Below the pieces are notes generated by a model, which was not told the origin of the DNA, did not search any database, and worked only from the letters and a program-made list of their open reading frames with translations. A DNA stretch of 64,000 bases, from positions 62,001 through 126,000 of the forward strand of contig JAPPNK010000015.1 of assembly GCA_028818695.1 (NCBI GenBank), given 5' to 3'. Position 1 is the stretch's first letter; every line of letters starts with the position of its first letter. Positions 1 to 9,132 of this stretch are shown in pieces. Position numbers and translations under genes: made by a program. The stretch is from Candidatus Poribacteria bacterium (GTDB lineage Bacteria; Poribacteria; WGA-4E; GCA-2687025).

Positions 1-75
1 GTTGAGCCGAGTCGAACGCTTTTCTATCTCAACAAAAAGGCGAGCGTTCTTCACGATCATTTATTGGAGAGATGA

Positions 76-573
76 ATGAGCATTGTATTCGAGGGCGTTT
101 TGAAACTCCGAGACGGGACGGATCGAGACATGTTCTCGCGCAAGATGATGGAGACCGCTCTCCACTTCGGCTACGGACTGCGTTTTGAACCTAGCAAACA
201 TGACGTTCAATGGGCATCCGAAGCGGTTGAAAAGCTGGGCGGCGGCGAAACTGCCATGTACTTTGAAGCGGTCAGCGAGCCGTCTAACATCAACGCGGAC
301 GCTATATACTGCCTTGAATTGTGGGAGCCGCTGGACTGGTCAAAAGTGCAGTTTCCGACCTTCCTGTTGAGGCTGTGGCAGTTGCCTGAGGTGGAAGCGG
401 CGCTGTTTGTCCGCTACGACGGCGACATGGAAAACCTAGAAAAAGAAGACGGGCTGCCCCAACCCATGTCTATCTACAAAGCGATGGAGGGGGTTGTTTC
501 GAACTGGGACGGCACTGCTCGGCAGTTTTATCTGGACAAGAAAAGTCCGGAGCCTGTTTGGCGGGGCGAATGA
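76..573 (+). CDS. Hypothetical cytoplasmic protein, 165 aa
   Basis: I do not recognise a family. The reading frame is intact and preceded by GGAGAG four bases upstream of the ATG. The protein has no signal peptide or membrane segment. It is acidic and rich in aromatic residues, with several tryptophans between residues 45 and 165, and reads like a compact soluble domain. No partner gene is visible: upstream is the window edge, and 167 bases without a recognisable signal follow before the next gene. I infer a real gene from the start signal and its natural composition; function unknown. Confidence 0.6.
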   Translation: MSIVFEGVLKLRDGTDRDMFSRKMMETALHFGYGLRFEPSKHDVQWASEAVEKLGGGETAMYFEAVSEPSNINADAIYCLELWEPLDWSKVQFPTFLLRLWQLPEVEAALFVRYDGDMENLEKEDGLPQPMSIYKAMEGVVSNWDGTARQFYLDKKSPEPVWRGE

Positions 574-740
574 GAATCTACTCCCCGGACGCCTTCGGGT
601 TGCCGTCGGACTTTTACTTCTGACATTGCGTCCGATTTGAACAGGATTTTCGTATATCGTCGTTTATAAAGAACACCCATCAAAAATTTCGTTGATGTCT
701 ATGTCAGCCGTTGTTATCATGGCGCGTCGGGAGGGCGTAC

Positions 741-1862
741 ATGGGCAAGGTTGGACGTTGGAAGCTGGTCGGTTATGCGGCGGCGCTTTTTTGGCTTCGA
801 CCCAACGCGTTCAAATCGGTTTCGCCGAGGATGGTCTTGCCTGGACATGCCGGCGGGGTCAAAACTGTCCTATTTTTACCAGATCATAAAACGCTCCTCA
901 GCGCAGGCGTTGACAACGCTATCCGCCTCTGGGACGCCGAATCTGGACGGCTTCTTCAAACAAAAAGGTTCGCCTCCGTCTCCGGCGCGTCGGTTTCGAG
1001 CGACGGTCGAACCATCGCCTTCGGCGGCGATTACGCAGAATTGCGTCTATGGGACGTCTCGACCGGCGAGATCAAAACCTTGAGACTGGCGAAAGCTGGT
1101 TCCATACACACGCCTAGGTTCTCCCCCGACGACCGAAAGATCGCCGCTGTCTTTGACGATGGCGGGACGCATTCGATCTATATTTGGGATGTCGAGACGG
1201 GAGCGCTGCTCCATACGCTCCATGGAAAGCGTCTTTATCCGCTTAGCTTCGCGTATTCGCCAGGCGAAAGCCAGACCGCTGGGACGCTTGCGGCTAGCGG
1301 TGAGGATCTTACAGTCAAGGTTTGGGATCTGAATACAGGCGCACTGCTCCATACGATTGGACACTCTGCCGCGATCAATTTTATCGCATATTCGCCGGAC
1401 GGGAAGAGCGTCGCCAGCGCCAGCCGCGACGATACCGTCAAGGTCTGGGATGTGAAGACGGGCGCGCTGATCCATAGGCTCAATGGGCATAGCGACTGGG
1501 TCTTTTGGGTCTCTTACTCGCCGGACGGGAAAAGAATTGTCAGCGTCAGCCGCGATAAGACCGTCAAAATATGGGACGCGGCTGCAGGCGTCCTGCTTCA
1601 AACGCTGAACGACAGCGGGAAGAACCTCTTTGCTGCCGTATATTTTCCGAACGGGAAGAAGCTGATCAGCTTCAGCCACAAAGCCGTCAAGATATGGGAC
1701 GCAAAGACAGGGGAGCGTCTTCAAACGTTTGCTCATTCTTCGAAATGGATCAATTACTACGCGTTTTCTATAGACGGAAAGGCGCTCGCCGGCTCCAACA
1801 ACAACGGCGAGATTCTGGTTTGGGACATTGAAGAGGAGCCGCTGCCGCAACAGCGCCGATAG
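741..1862 (+). CDS. WD40 repeat beta-propeller protein
   Basis: A protein of 373 aa built almost entirely of WD40 repeats. Eight copies of the (I/V)xxWD signature are visible (for example IRLWDAESG, LRLWDVSTG, VKVWDLNTG, VKVWDVKTG, VKIWDAKTG, ILVWDIEEE), each after an H/S-P-D-G-K-type turn, giving a seven- or eight-bladed propeller. Such propellers act as protein-interaction platforms, so the partner cannot be read from sequence. I chose the ATG at 741 because GGGAGGG lies just upstream; an in-frame ATG at 711 has no such signal. The first 20 residues are moderately hydrophobic but do not form a clear signal peptide. Neighbours give no functional hint. Confidence 0.85.
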   Translation: MGKVGRWKLVGYAAALFWLRPNAFKSVSPRMVLPGHAGGVKTVLFLPDHKTLLSAGVDNAIRLWDAESGRLLQTKRFASVSGASVSSDGRTIAFGGDYAELRLWDVSTGEIKTLRLAKAGSIHTPRFSPDDRKIAAVFDDGGTHSIYIWDVETGALLHTLHGKRLYPLSFAYSPGESQTAGTLAASGEDLTVKVWDLNTGALLHTIGHSAAINFIAYSPDGKSVASASRDDTVKVWDVKTGALIHRLNGHSDWVFWVSYSPDGKRIVSVSRDKTVKIWDAAAGVLLQTLNDSGKNLFAAVYFPNGKKLISFSHKAVKIWDAKTGERLQTFAHSSKWINYYAFSIDGKALAGSNNNGEILVWDIEEEPLPQQRR

Positions 1863-1906
1863 ACGACAGCATTCATCGCTTTCAGGTACTGTCAAAGGGA
1901 GAAGCC

Positions 1907-2010
1907 GACCTCGTCCCTTGAGTTAGAACAATTCTGAATGCGAATCCAGCGTCCAGCAGACAACGTCCGCGTTCGCATGCCGACATGTTCCAACTAAAGC
2001 GCTAAGGTCA
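1907..2010. repeat. MITE-like element, copy C (internally deleted)
   Basis: About 104 bp between the WD40 gene and pcrA. The left end GACCTCGTCCCTTGAGTTAG and the right end CCAACTAAAGCGCTAAGGTC match the ends of the fuller copies at 29659-29823 and 36703-36867. The central part, with the ATTCCCGC hairpin, is missing (about 60 bp shorter). The ends are imperfect inverted repeats of one another. Confidence 0.6.
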
Positions 2011-2084
2011 GCAGAAGGGATTCACCTGCGCGGCGAAAGGCGCTATCATCGGAGAAGCGCGGGTTACACACAACAGGACGCACA

Positions 2085-4343
2085 ATGGATTTGCTTGAAG
2101 GCTTGAACGAGGCGCAGCGCGAGGCGGTCATGCACACGGAGGGGCCGCTGCTGCTCCTGGCGGGCGCCGGAAGCGGCAAGACGCGCGCCCTCACCCACCG
2201 CATCGCCCATCTCATACAGGAGCATGGCGTCAAGCCTTGGCATATACTCGCCGTCACCTTCACGAACAAGGCGGCGGACGAGATGCGCTCGCGGCTTGAA
2301 AAGCTGACCGGACCCGAAGGCAGAAAGATCTGGGCGAAGACGTTCCACGCCACATGCGCGCAGATACTGCGCTGGGACATCGAAGAGCTGGGCGAATACA
2401 CCCGCGCCTTCACCATCTTCGATACATCCGACCAAGCGGCTGTCATGAAACGCGCCATTGAACATTGCCAGAGGTCGAACGACAAGACCTTTGAGCCGAA
2501 GCAGGTTCTGCGGGAGGTCAGCTCCGCCAAGAATGAGCTGATCACGCCGAGGGAGATGGAGAACTCCGCCTCCGACTTCTACCGCCGAGCCGTCGCAGAA
2601 TGTTACGCCGTTTACCAGAAGCTGCTTGTCGACAACAACGCGCTCGACTTTGACGATCTCATCAACCAGACCGTCCGCCTCTTCAAGGAGCGCCCCGACG
2701 TTTTAGAAAAATATCAAGATCGGTTTCGGTATATCCATGTGGACGAGTATCAGGACACGAACCACAGCCAGTATGAGTTGACGCGGATGCTCGCCAAAAA
2801 GAGGCGCAACATCTGCGTTGTCGGCGACGACGACCAGAGCATCTACTCCTGGCGCGGCGCGGACATCCGCAACATACTGGATTTTGAGCGCGACTATCAG
2901 AAGACGACCGTCCTTCATCTAGCGCAGAACTACCGCTCAACGCAGAACATACTGGAAGCGGCGCAGGAGATTGTGCGCTTCAACCGCCGGCGGCGTCCGA
3001 AGCAGCTGTTCACCGAAAACGCGGAAGGGTCCCTCATCCGTTTTTATGAGGCGTACGACGAGCGCGGAGAGGCGGAGTTTATCGCGGACGCAATCTCCGA
3101 AATGAAGGCGGAGGGGGAAGGGGAATATAAAGACGCCGCCGTCTTTTACCGCATCAACGCGATGTCGCGCAGTTTTGAGGAGGCGTTTGGCGCGCGGGGC
3201 ATTCCGTTTCAGATCATCGGCAGCGTCCGGTTTTATGAGCGGATGGAGGTGAAGGACATTCTTGCGTATCTGCGGCTGCTTGTGAATCCGTCCGACGCGG
3301 TGAGCCTGATGCGCGTCATCAACAAGCCGCCGCGCGGCATCGGCACGAAGACGCTGGAGCGCGTCCAGGCTTACGCCGAGGCGAACTATATCGACATGCT
3401 GACGGCGGTCAAGCGCGCCGCCGAAATATTGGAACTCGGAACGGCGGCGAAGCGGAACCTCGCGCAATTCATCCGTATCCTAAACCAGATTCCGATTGAC
3501 GAACCGCTGCCGCAGATTATTTTGGCGGCGCTTGAAAAGACGGGCTATCTGAAAAACCTCGAAGAGAGCCGAAAGATCGAAGACGAGGCGCGCATCGAAA
3601 ATCTGAACGAGCTGGTCGCGGCGGCGGCAGACTTTGAAGACAGGCGGGACGACGCCTCCATCGAGACCTTCTTGGAGTCGGTGACGCTCGCGTCTGACCA
3701 GGATTCGCTGGAAGAGGCGACCGACAAGGCGACGCTCATGACGCTCCACAGCGCAAAGGGGCTGGAATACCCGGTCGCGTTTTTGGCGGGCATGGAGGAG
3801 GGAATGTTCCCTCATCAGCGTTCGCTCAGCAAGGAGTCGGAGCTGGAGGAGGAACGGCGGCTATGCTATGTTGGAATGACGCGCGCGATGCGGCACCTAT
3901 ATTTGACGCGGGCGCGCGTTCGGCGCGTTCATGGGTATGCGCAGGAGACGCTGCGGTCCCGTTTTTTGAGCGAAATACCGCAGCGGCTTGTGGAGGAGCT
4001 GGAGTCGTGGGACGAGCCGGCTGTTTCAGGACAGCGGGATATCTCATGGTCGCGTCCGACAAGCGCCTTTCGCCGATTCGCCCAGACCGCTTCGCCGACG
4101 CGCCCGACCCCGTCCGCTGATCCGCCTCGTCCGCGCCGGTCGGTGTCGACCTTCGACGCGCCGCCGCAGACGGAAGCGCACAGCTTCATTCAGCAGGACG
4201 CGCGCGTGGAGCATCCGAGCTTCGGACCCGGGCGCATCATGCAGGTGGAGGGGCGGGGAGAGAACGCGCGCGTCGTCGTTCAATTCGATGACGGCTCCCA
4301 AAAAGCGCTTCTGGTTGAATTTGCCAACCTCAAACCGATCTAA
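2085..4343 (+). CDS. pcrA: ATP-dependent DNA helicase PcrA/UvrD (SF1A)
   Basis: A 3'-5' SF1 helicase used in repair and in removing replication/transcription blocks; 752 aa, the usual length. Motifs in order: Walker A AGAGSGKT (26-33), Ia VTFTNKAADEM, Walker B HVDEYQDTNHSQ (about 218), motif III VGDDDQSIYSWRGA, motif IV AQNYRST, motif V TLHSAKGLEYP and motif VI CYVGMTRAM. After a low-complexity linker, the C-terminus (HPSFGPGRIMQVEG...VVVQFDDGSQKALLVEF) matches the Tudor-like RNA-polymerase-binding tail of PcrA, which favours PcrA/UvrD over Rep. AGGA lies upstream of the ATG. The gene sits where atpA would be expected upstream of atpG. Confidence 0.96.
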   Translation: MDLLEGLNEAQREAVMHTEGPLLLLAGAGSGKTRALTHRIAHLIQEHGVKPWHILAVTFTNKAADEMRSRLEKLTGPEGRKIWAKTFHATCAQILRWDIEELGEYTRAFTIFDTSDQAAVMKRAIEHCQRSNDKTFEPKQVLREVSSAKNELITPREMENSASDFYRRAVAECYAVYQKLLVDNNALDFDDLINQTVRLFKERPDVLEKYQDRFRYIHVDEYQDTNHSQYELTRMLAKKRRNICVVGDDDQSIYSWRGADIRNILDFERDYQKTTVLHLAQNYRSTQNILEAAQEIVRFNRRRRPKQLFTENAEGSLIRFYEAYDERGEAEFIADAISEMKAEGEGEYKDAAVFYRINAMSRSFEEAFGARGIPFQIIGSVRFYERMEVKDILAYLRLLVNPSDAVSLMRVINKPPRGIGTKTLERVQAYAEANYIDMLTAVKRAAEILELGTAAKRNLAQFIRILNQIPIDEPLPQIILAALEKTGYLKNLEESRKIEDEARIENLNELVAAAADFEDRRDDASIETFLESVTLASDQDSLEEATDKATLMTLHSAKGLEYPVAFLAGMEEGMFPHQRSLSKESELEEERRLCYVGMTRAMRHLYLTRARVRRVHGYAQETLRSRFLSEIPQRLVEELESWDEPAVSGQRDISWSRPTSAFRRFAQTASPTRPTPSADPPRPRRSVSTFDAPPQTEAHSFIQQDARVEHPSFGPGRIMQVEGRGENARVVVQFDDGSQKALLVEFANLKPI

Positions 4344-4394
4344 AGGCGCTATGATTATATGCGGCATTCCAAACGCGCGAACGGAAGAGGCTGA

Positions 4395-5249
4395 ATGGCG
4401 ACCCTGAGGCAGATACGGCGCCGCATCAAAGGCGTCCAAAACATACAACGGATCACAAAAGCCATGCGCATGGTGGCGACAGCGCGGCTTCGCCGGGCGC
4501 AGGAGCGAGTCCTGAGCGCGAGACCCTACGCCGAAGCGCTGGACGCCCTGACGGAGCGGCTGATCAAGTCGGTTGAAGAATACGATCATCCGTACCTGCG
4601 GCAAGGGGAGAGCGGCGGCAGGCTGCTCATCGCCGTCACGGGAGACCGCGGGCTGTGCGGAGCCTTCAACAGCGTCATTGTGCGCGAGGCGATGGACCTC
4701 TCCGACGGCGAGGCGGAGATCGCCGCTGTCGGATCAAGAGGCGCGGACGCGCTGGAAAGGCGCGGAGCCAACGTCGTCTCCGCCAAGCGCGGCTTTTTTA
4801 AACAGCTGGAATTTGAAAACGCGCAGCAGATCGCCCAGGAAGCGGCGGACGCCTTCGCCGAGGAGCGGGTCGACGCGGTCGACGTCGTCTTCAATCGGTT
4901 CCGGTCGGCGCTGCATCAGGAGGTGACGGTGAAGCGGCTTCTGCCCGTTTCGCAGCCCGAAGAGAGCGCGGAGCTGGCGCCGCCTGAAATCGAGCATCTC
5001 TACGAGCCGTCGCGCGGGGAGGTTCTTGACCAGCTGCTGCCGAAACAGCTGGAGATACAGGTCTGGCAGGCGCTGCTGGAGTCGAACGCGGCGGAGCAGG
5101 CGGCGCGCATGAACGCGATGGAAAACGCCTCCAGAAGCGCGAGCGATATGATCGACGAGCTGATACTGGAACGCAACCGCGTCCGGCAGGCGGTCATCAC
5201 CAAAGAGATTTCGGAGATTGTCGGCGGAGCGGAAGCGCTGAAGAGCTGA
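4395..5249 (+). CDS. atpG: F-type ATP synthase gamma subunit
   Basis: The central rotor stalk of F1; 284 aa, the normal size. The N-terminal helix (LRQIRRRIKGVQNIQRITKA) and the C-terminal helix (RNRVRQAVITKEISEIVGGA) are the two conserved coiled-coil ends of the gamma family, and the ITGDRGLCGAFN-type motif is present as VTGDRGLCGAFNS. GGAAGAGG precedes the ATG. In most bacteria atpA lies directly upstream; here it is replaced by pcrA, and atpD follows only after an inserted lipoprotein gene. The ATP synthase locus is therefore split or rearranged. Confidence 0.97.
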   Translation: MATLRQIRRRIKGVQNIQRITKAMRMVATARLRRAQERVLSARPYAEALDALTERLIKSVEEYDHPYLRQGESGGRLLIAVTGDRGLCGAFNSVIVREAMDLSDGEAEIAAVGSRGADALERRGANVVSAKRGFFKQLEFENAQQIAQEAADAFAEERVDAVDVVFNRFRSALHQEVTVKRLLPVSQPEESAELAPPEIEHLYEPSRGEVLDQLLPKQLEIQVWQALLESNAAEQAARMNAMENASRSASDMIDELILERNRVRQAVITKEISEIVGGAEALKS

Positions 5250-5263
5250 ACACATTATATAAG

Positions 5264-5284
5264 GGCGTATCGATACGATACGCC
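5264..5284. promoter_or_regulatory. Perfect 9-bp inverted repeat after atpG
   Basis: GGCGTATCG-ATA-CGATACGCC is a perfect 9-bp stem with a 3-base loop, 14 bases after the atpG stop. No T-run follows, so it does not look like an intrinsic terminator. It could be an operator or an mRNA stability element. A weaker pair (GGCGC...GCGCC) lies at 5341-5356, just before the next gene. Confidence 0.4.
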
Positions 5285-5382
5285 AACTTAAGGAGCTATG
5301 TCAGAATTGACGGTGGAGAATTTGGTCGTTACACTACATAGGCGCGTAGATGCGCCATTCATCTCATGAAAAGGAGAACGGC

Positions 5383-5775
5383 ATGCATCGCTTCCGAGCC
5401 ATCATTTTGTCTGCCGCGTGCGCTTTAGCCGTCGCTTTCGGCGGATTCGGATGCTCAGACACGCCGACCGAACCAGGCGAAGGCGGCGCGCAGTATGCAA
5501 AATCGGAGACGGCTAAGGAGTCTCGCAGCGGCGTCAACCTGACCCTTAGTTTCGACAGCGCGCAGGAGGCGTTTACCGGCGAGCTCGAGAACACAACAGA
5601 TGCGACCGTCTCGCAGGTGCGCGTTGAAATTCATTTGTCGAACGGCGTTGAGCTTGGACCGACGCCCAACATCGATTTGGCGGCAGGGGAGACGGCGCCT
5701 GTCGAGCTGGACGCCTCAGGGCAGACGTTCACTCACTACAGCGCTCACATTGAGATCGGATCTTCAGGAAGTTGA
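5383..5775 (+). CDS. Small lipoprotein between atpG and atpD
   Basis: A 130-aa secreted protein. The start at 5383 is chosen because AAGGAG precedes it and it gives a classic signal peptide (MHRFRAIILSAACALAVAF) ending in a lipobox-like GGFGC; an upstream in-frame ATG at 5350 lacks both. After a short polar linker comes one domain of about 80 residues with alternating strands (NLTLSFDSAQEAFTGELENT, VEIHLSNGVELGPTP, APVELDASGQTFTHYSAHIE), which looks like a small beta-sandwich. I do not recognise a characterised family. Its position inside an ATP synthase locus is unusual, and no link to that complex is evident. Confidence 0.75.
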   Translation: MHRFRAIILSAACALAVAFGGFGCSDTPTEPGEGGAQYAKSETAKESRSGVNLTLSFDSAQEAFTGELENTTDATVSQVRVEIHLSNGVELGPTPNIDLAAGETAPVELDASGQTFTHYSAHIEIGSSGS

Positions 5776-5819
5776 GTAGGCTCTTCCTCGTCAAACGCGG
5801 GATGACGATAGGCGTTTAG

Positions 5820-7247
<1,428 letters not shown>

Positions 7248-7263
7248 AAAGCGAGAGGAATCT

Positions 7264-7341
7264 CGTCATTCCCGTGAAAACGGGAATCTTAGCAGCGGAC
7301 TCTGGATTCCCGCGCGTTTTACCGCAAGGACGGGAATGACG
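7264..7341. repeat. Hairpin repeat pair between atpD and atpC
   Basis: Two REP-like hairpins in opposite orientation: CGTCATTCCCGTGAAAACGG followed by GATTCCCGCGCG...GGACGGGAATGACG. The outer CGTCATTCCCG/CGGGAATGACG arms also pair with each other. The same ATTCCCGC core recurs at 7827-8035, 8428-8640 and inside the MITE-like elements. Confidence 0.8.
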
Positions 7342-7370
7342 GGTCGCTTGCGGCGTAGAAAGCGGACAGC

Positions 7371-7811
7371 ATGAGCGTCTATTCCACAACATTTCAATTG
7401 CGGATCGTCGCGCCCGACCGCGTCCTCTTTGAGGGCGGCGTTCTCGGCGTACGGCTGCCGGGGGCGGTCGCGCCGTTTGAGATACTGCCGAGGCACGCCC
7501 CGATTGTCAGCGCGCTGGAACCCGGCGAACTGCGCATCGCAAGCGGAGACCCCGACAACCCGCAATACCGCTACCTCGCCCTGTCGGACGGAGTGGTTGA
7601 ATCGACGCGGAGCGGGACCGATATACTGGTCAACGCCGCCGAAAACCCGGATGAGATCGACGTCGAACGCGCCGAAGCCTCCAAAGAACGCGCAAGGCGC
7701 CGATTGCTCGCCTCGGCGAAAGAGATCAACGCCGTCCGAGCCGAAGCGTCCCTTTCAAGAGCCGCCGCCCGACTCCGAACCGCCAAACGAACCGAAAGCG
7801 GCAGCGGATGA
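7371..7811 (+). CDS. atpC: F-type ATP synthase epsilon subunit
   Basis: Epsilon subunit, 146 aa, regulating F1 and joining the rotor. The N-terminal beta-sandwich is clear (FQLRIVAPDRVLFEGGV, LPGAVAPFEILPRHAPIVSA, YRYLALSDGVVE), followed by a helical pair (VERAEASKERARRRLLASAK). The ATG at 7371 follows directly after a hairpin repeat, with only weak ribosome-binding similarity, so translation may depend on atpD read-through. The last residues are basic and low in complexity as the gene runs into the next repeat cluster. Confidence 0.93.
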   Translation: MSVYSTTFQLRIVAPDRVLFEGGVLGVRLPGAVAPFEILPRHAPIVSALEPGELRIASGDPDNPQYRYLALSDGVVESTRSGTDILVNAAENPDEIDVERAEASKERARRRLLASAKEINAVRAEASLSRAAARLRTAKRTESGSG

Positions 7812-7826
7812 ACCGATTTTCCCCCC

Positions 7827-8035
7827 GCCCCGTTATTCCCGCGGCCCCTTCGTCATTCCCGCGCCCCGTTATTCCCGCGGCCCCTTCGTCATTCCCGCGC
7901 CGCCCCTCGTCATTCCCGCGAAAGCGGGAATCCAGAGTCCTCCCACAAAACATTCGCATTGGCAAACCAGCGTTACCCTGGCAAGCCGTTCCCCGCTTCC
8001 GCGAGGGCATGCATTCCGGCGCGCGGGAATCCAGA
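7827..8035. repeat. Clustered hairpin repeats with a 36-bp tandem duplication
   Basis: Five ATTCCCGC cores lie within about 110 bp. GCCCCGTTATTCCCGCGGCC and its following bases are repeated once with a 36-bp period (7827-7862 and 7863-7898). A full hairpin CATTCCCGCGAAAGCGGGAA follows, and a last half-site near 8010-8035 ends in GCGGGAATCCAG. The region lies between atpC and the GIY-YIG gene. Confidence 0.8.
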
Positions 8036-8106
8036 ATATTTGGGCGTACGGTCCGCATTGGCAAGACGGCGCTTGAAATAAAACAGAAAACCCTTAAACT
8101 AACCTT

Positions 8107-8415
8107 ATGAGACAGCCCTGCGCGTACATCATGGCGAGCAAAAGAAACGGCACAATATATGTCGGCGCGACCTCCGATCTGCCGTCTCGAGTATGGAAGC
8201 ATCGAAATGGCTTCTACGAGGGATTTACGAAGCGATACGGCGTTCAAAAACTGGTCTGGTATGAAACGCATACGACCATGCAAAGCGCAATCTTGAAAGA
8301 GAAACAGATCAAACGATGGCGGCGCAAATGGAAAATGGAGCTGATTCAAGAGGAGAATCCGCAATGGCGCGATCTATACGACGAAATCAGCGCATATGCG
8401 CCTCTCAGCGAGTGA
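8107..8415 (+). CDS. GIY-YIG domain protein (UvrC/YhbQ-like)
   Basis: A 102-aa protein consisting of one GIY-YIG nuclease domain. The family signature is present as YIMASKRNGTIYVGATS (tyrosines of both halves), followed by SRVWKHRNG with the conserved Arg and by AILKEKQIKRWRRKWK, holding the metal-binding Glu and the basic segment. Single-domain members are small, widespread and poorly characterised. The gene is flanked on both sides by hairpin-repeat clusters, an arrangement that suggests association with repeat DNA, although proximity alone proves nothing. The ATG is assigned from the family N-terminus; no strong ribosome-binding site is seen. Confidence 0.9.
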   Translation: MRQPCAYIMASKRNGTIYVGATSDLPSRVWKHRNGFYEGFTKRYGVQKLVWYETHTTMQSAILKEKQIKRWRRKWKMELIQEENPQWRDLYDEISAYAPLSE

Positions 8416-8427
8416 TGCAGAAGATGG

Positions 8428-8640
8428 CGGATGCGGGCGTTGTTGGTTCGCCTCTGGATTCCCGCGCGTTTTACCGCAGGGGCGGGAATGACGATCGGGG
8501 TTTGCGGATGCGAACCGCGTTGGGTTCGCCTCTGGATTCCCGCTTTCGCGGGAATGACGACCTGGGCAGACAACGGGGTTTGCGGATGCGAACCGCGTTG
8601 GGTTCGCCTCTGGATTCCCGCTTTCGCGGGAATGACGGCC
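8428..8640. repeat. Tandem array of hairpin-repeat units (78-bp period)
   Basis: Three units, each with TTCGCCTCTGGATTCCCGC...GGGAATGACG. Units 2 (from 8497) and 3 (from 8575) are nearly identical over GGGTTTGCGGATGCGAACCG and the following hairpin CCCGCTTTCGCGGG. The first unit is diverged, with its hairpin loop replaced by CGTTTTACCGCAGGGG. The short period and hairpin content indicate slippage or repeat-element amplification, not a CRISPR. Confidence 0.85.
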
Positions 8641-8681
8641 TGGGTCGGCGGGAATCTTTGCAGACGGGAGGCGCATTTTTG

Positions 8682-8710
8682 TTGACAACCGAATCGAATC
8701 GGTATATGAT
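8682..8710 (+). promoter_or_regulatory. Sigma-70-type promoter upstream of the giant secreted protein
   Basis: TTGACA (8682-8687), a 17-base spacer and TATGAT (8705-8710): a near-consensus promoter. Transcription would start near 8717, giving a leader of about 415 bases before the preferred start of the giant gene. That leader includes a 64-codon ORF. Confidence 0.8.
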
Positions 8711-8752
8711 AAGCATAACGCAAAAAAGTTGCGCTCCAGAAAAACGGAGGGT

Positions 8753-8947
8753 ATGATTTTACATGCGTTTCATGACAGGGCTCATGGCGGCAACGGCGCG
8801 CTTGATTTTCTGCGCCAAGAGCGCCATACTTGTAACCGCGCAAAAGACGCTGACGTTAATCAGCGTGTGGAGGCATGCGGAGAGTTTGTTCAACGGCGCT
8901 CCGAATTGCCGTATAGTTACGCAAGAAAGCGACATGCATGCAATTAG
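8753..8947 (+). CDS. Possible small protein in the long leader of the giant gene
   Basis: A 64-codon frame that starts with an ATG preceded by GGAGGG and lies just downstream of the promoter at 8682-8710. The product is polar, with three cysteines and many Arg/His residues, and I do not recognise it. A competing frame starts at 8764 and another lies on the minus strand, so coding is uncertain. It could be a leader ORF controlling the long gene downstream. Confidence 0.3.
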   Translation: MILHAFHDRAHGGNGALDFLRQERHTCNRAKDADVNQRVEACGEFVQRRSELPYSYARKRHACN

Positions 8948-9132
8948 ACGCATCCCAAGAGCGGCGGCGGCGAGCCGAAACGCTCCAGCATAGACCGAAA
9001 CGAAGCAAGGAGGTCTCTGTAGTGACCGATCAGAACGATTCTCTTCGGCGCCGAGCGCGCCCTCTTTTACCGCAAACGGCAAAGCATAAGGCATTCAGAA
9101 ACATGCATTTGAAACAACAGGATGGACACAAC

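Noticed and set aside
7827-8640. Regularly spaced repeats that could be read as a CRISPR array
   Set aside because: Only two or three units per period, units include hairpins of 20 bp or more, no unique spacers of equal size and no cas genes near.
8759-9094. Minus-strand hydrophobic frame and a plus-strand frame at 8764 in the giant gene's leader
   Set aside because: Neither has a ribosome site at a proper distance; only the 8753 frame does, and it is given with low confidence.
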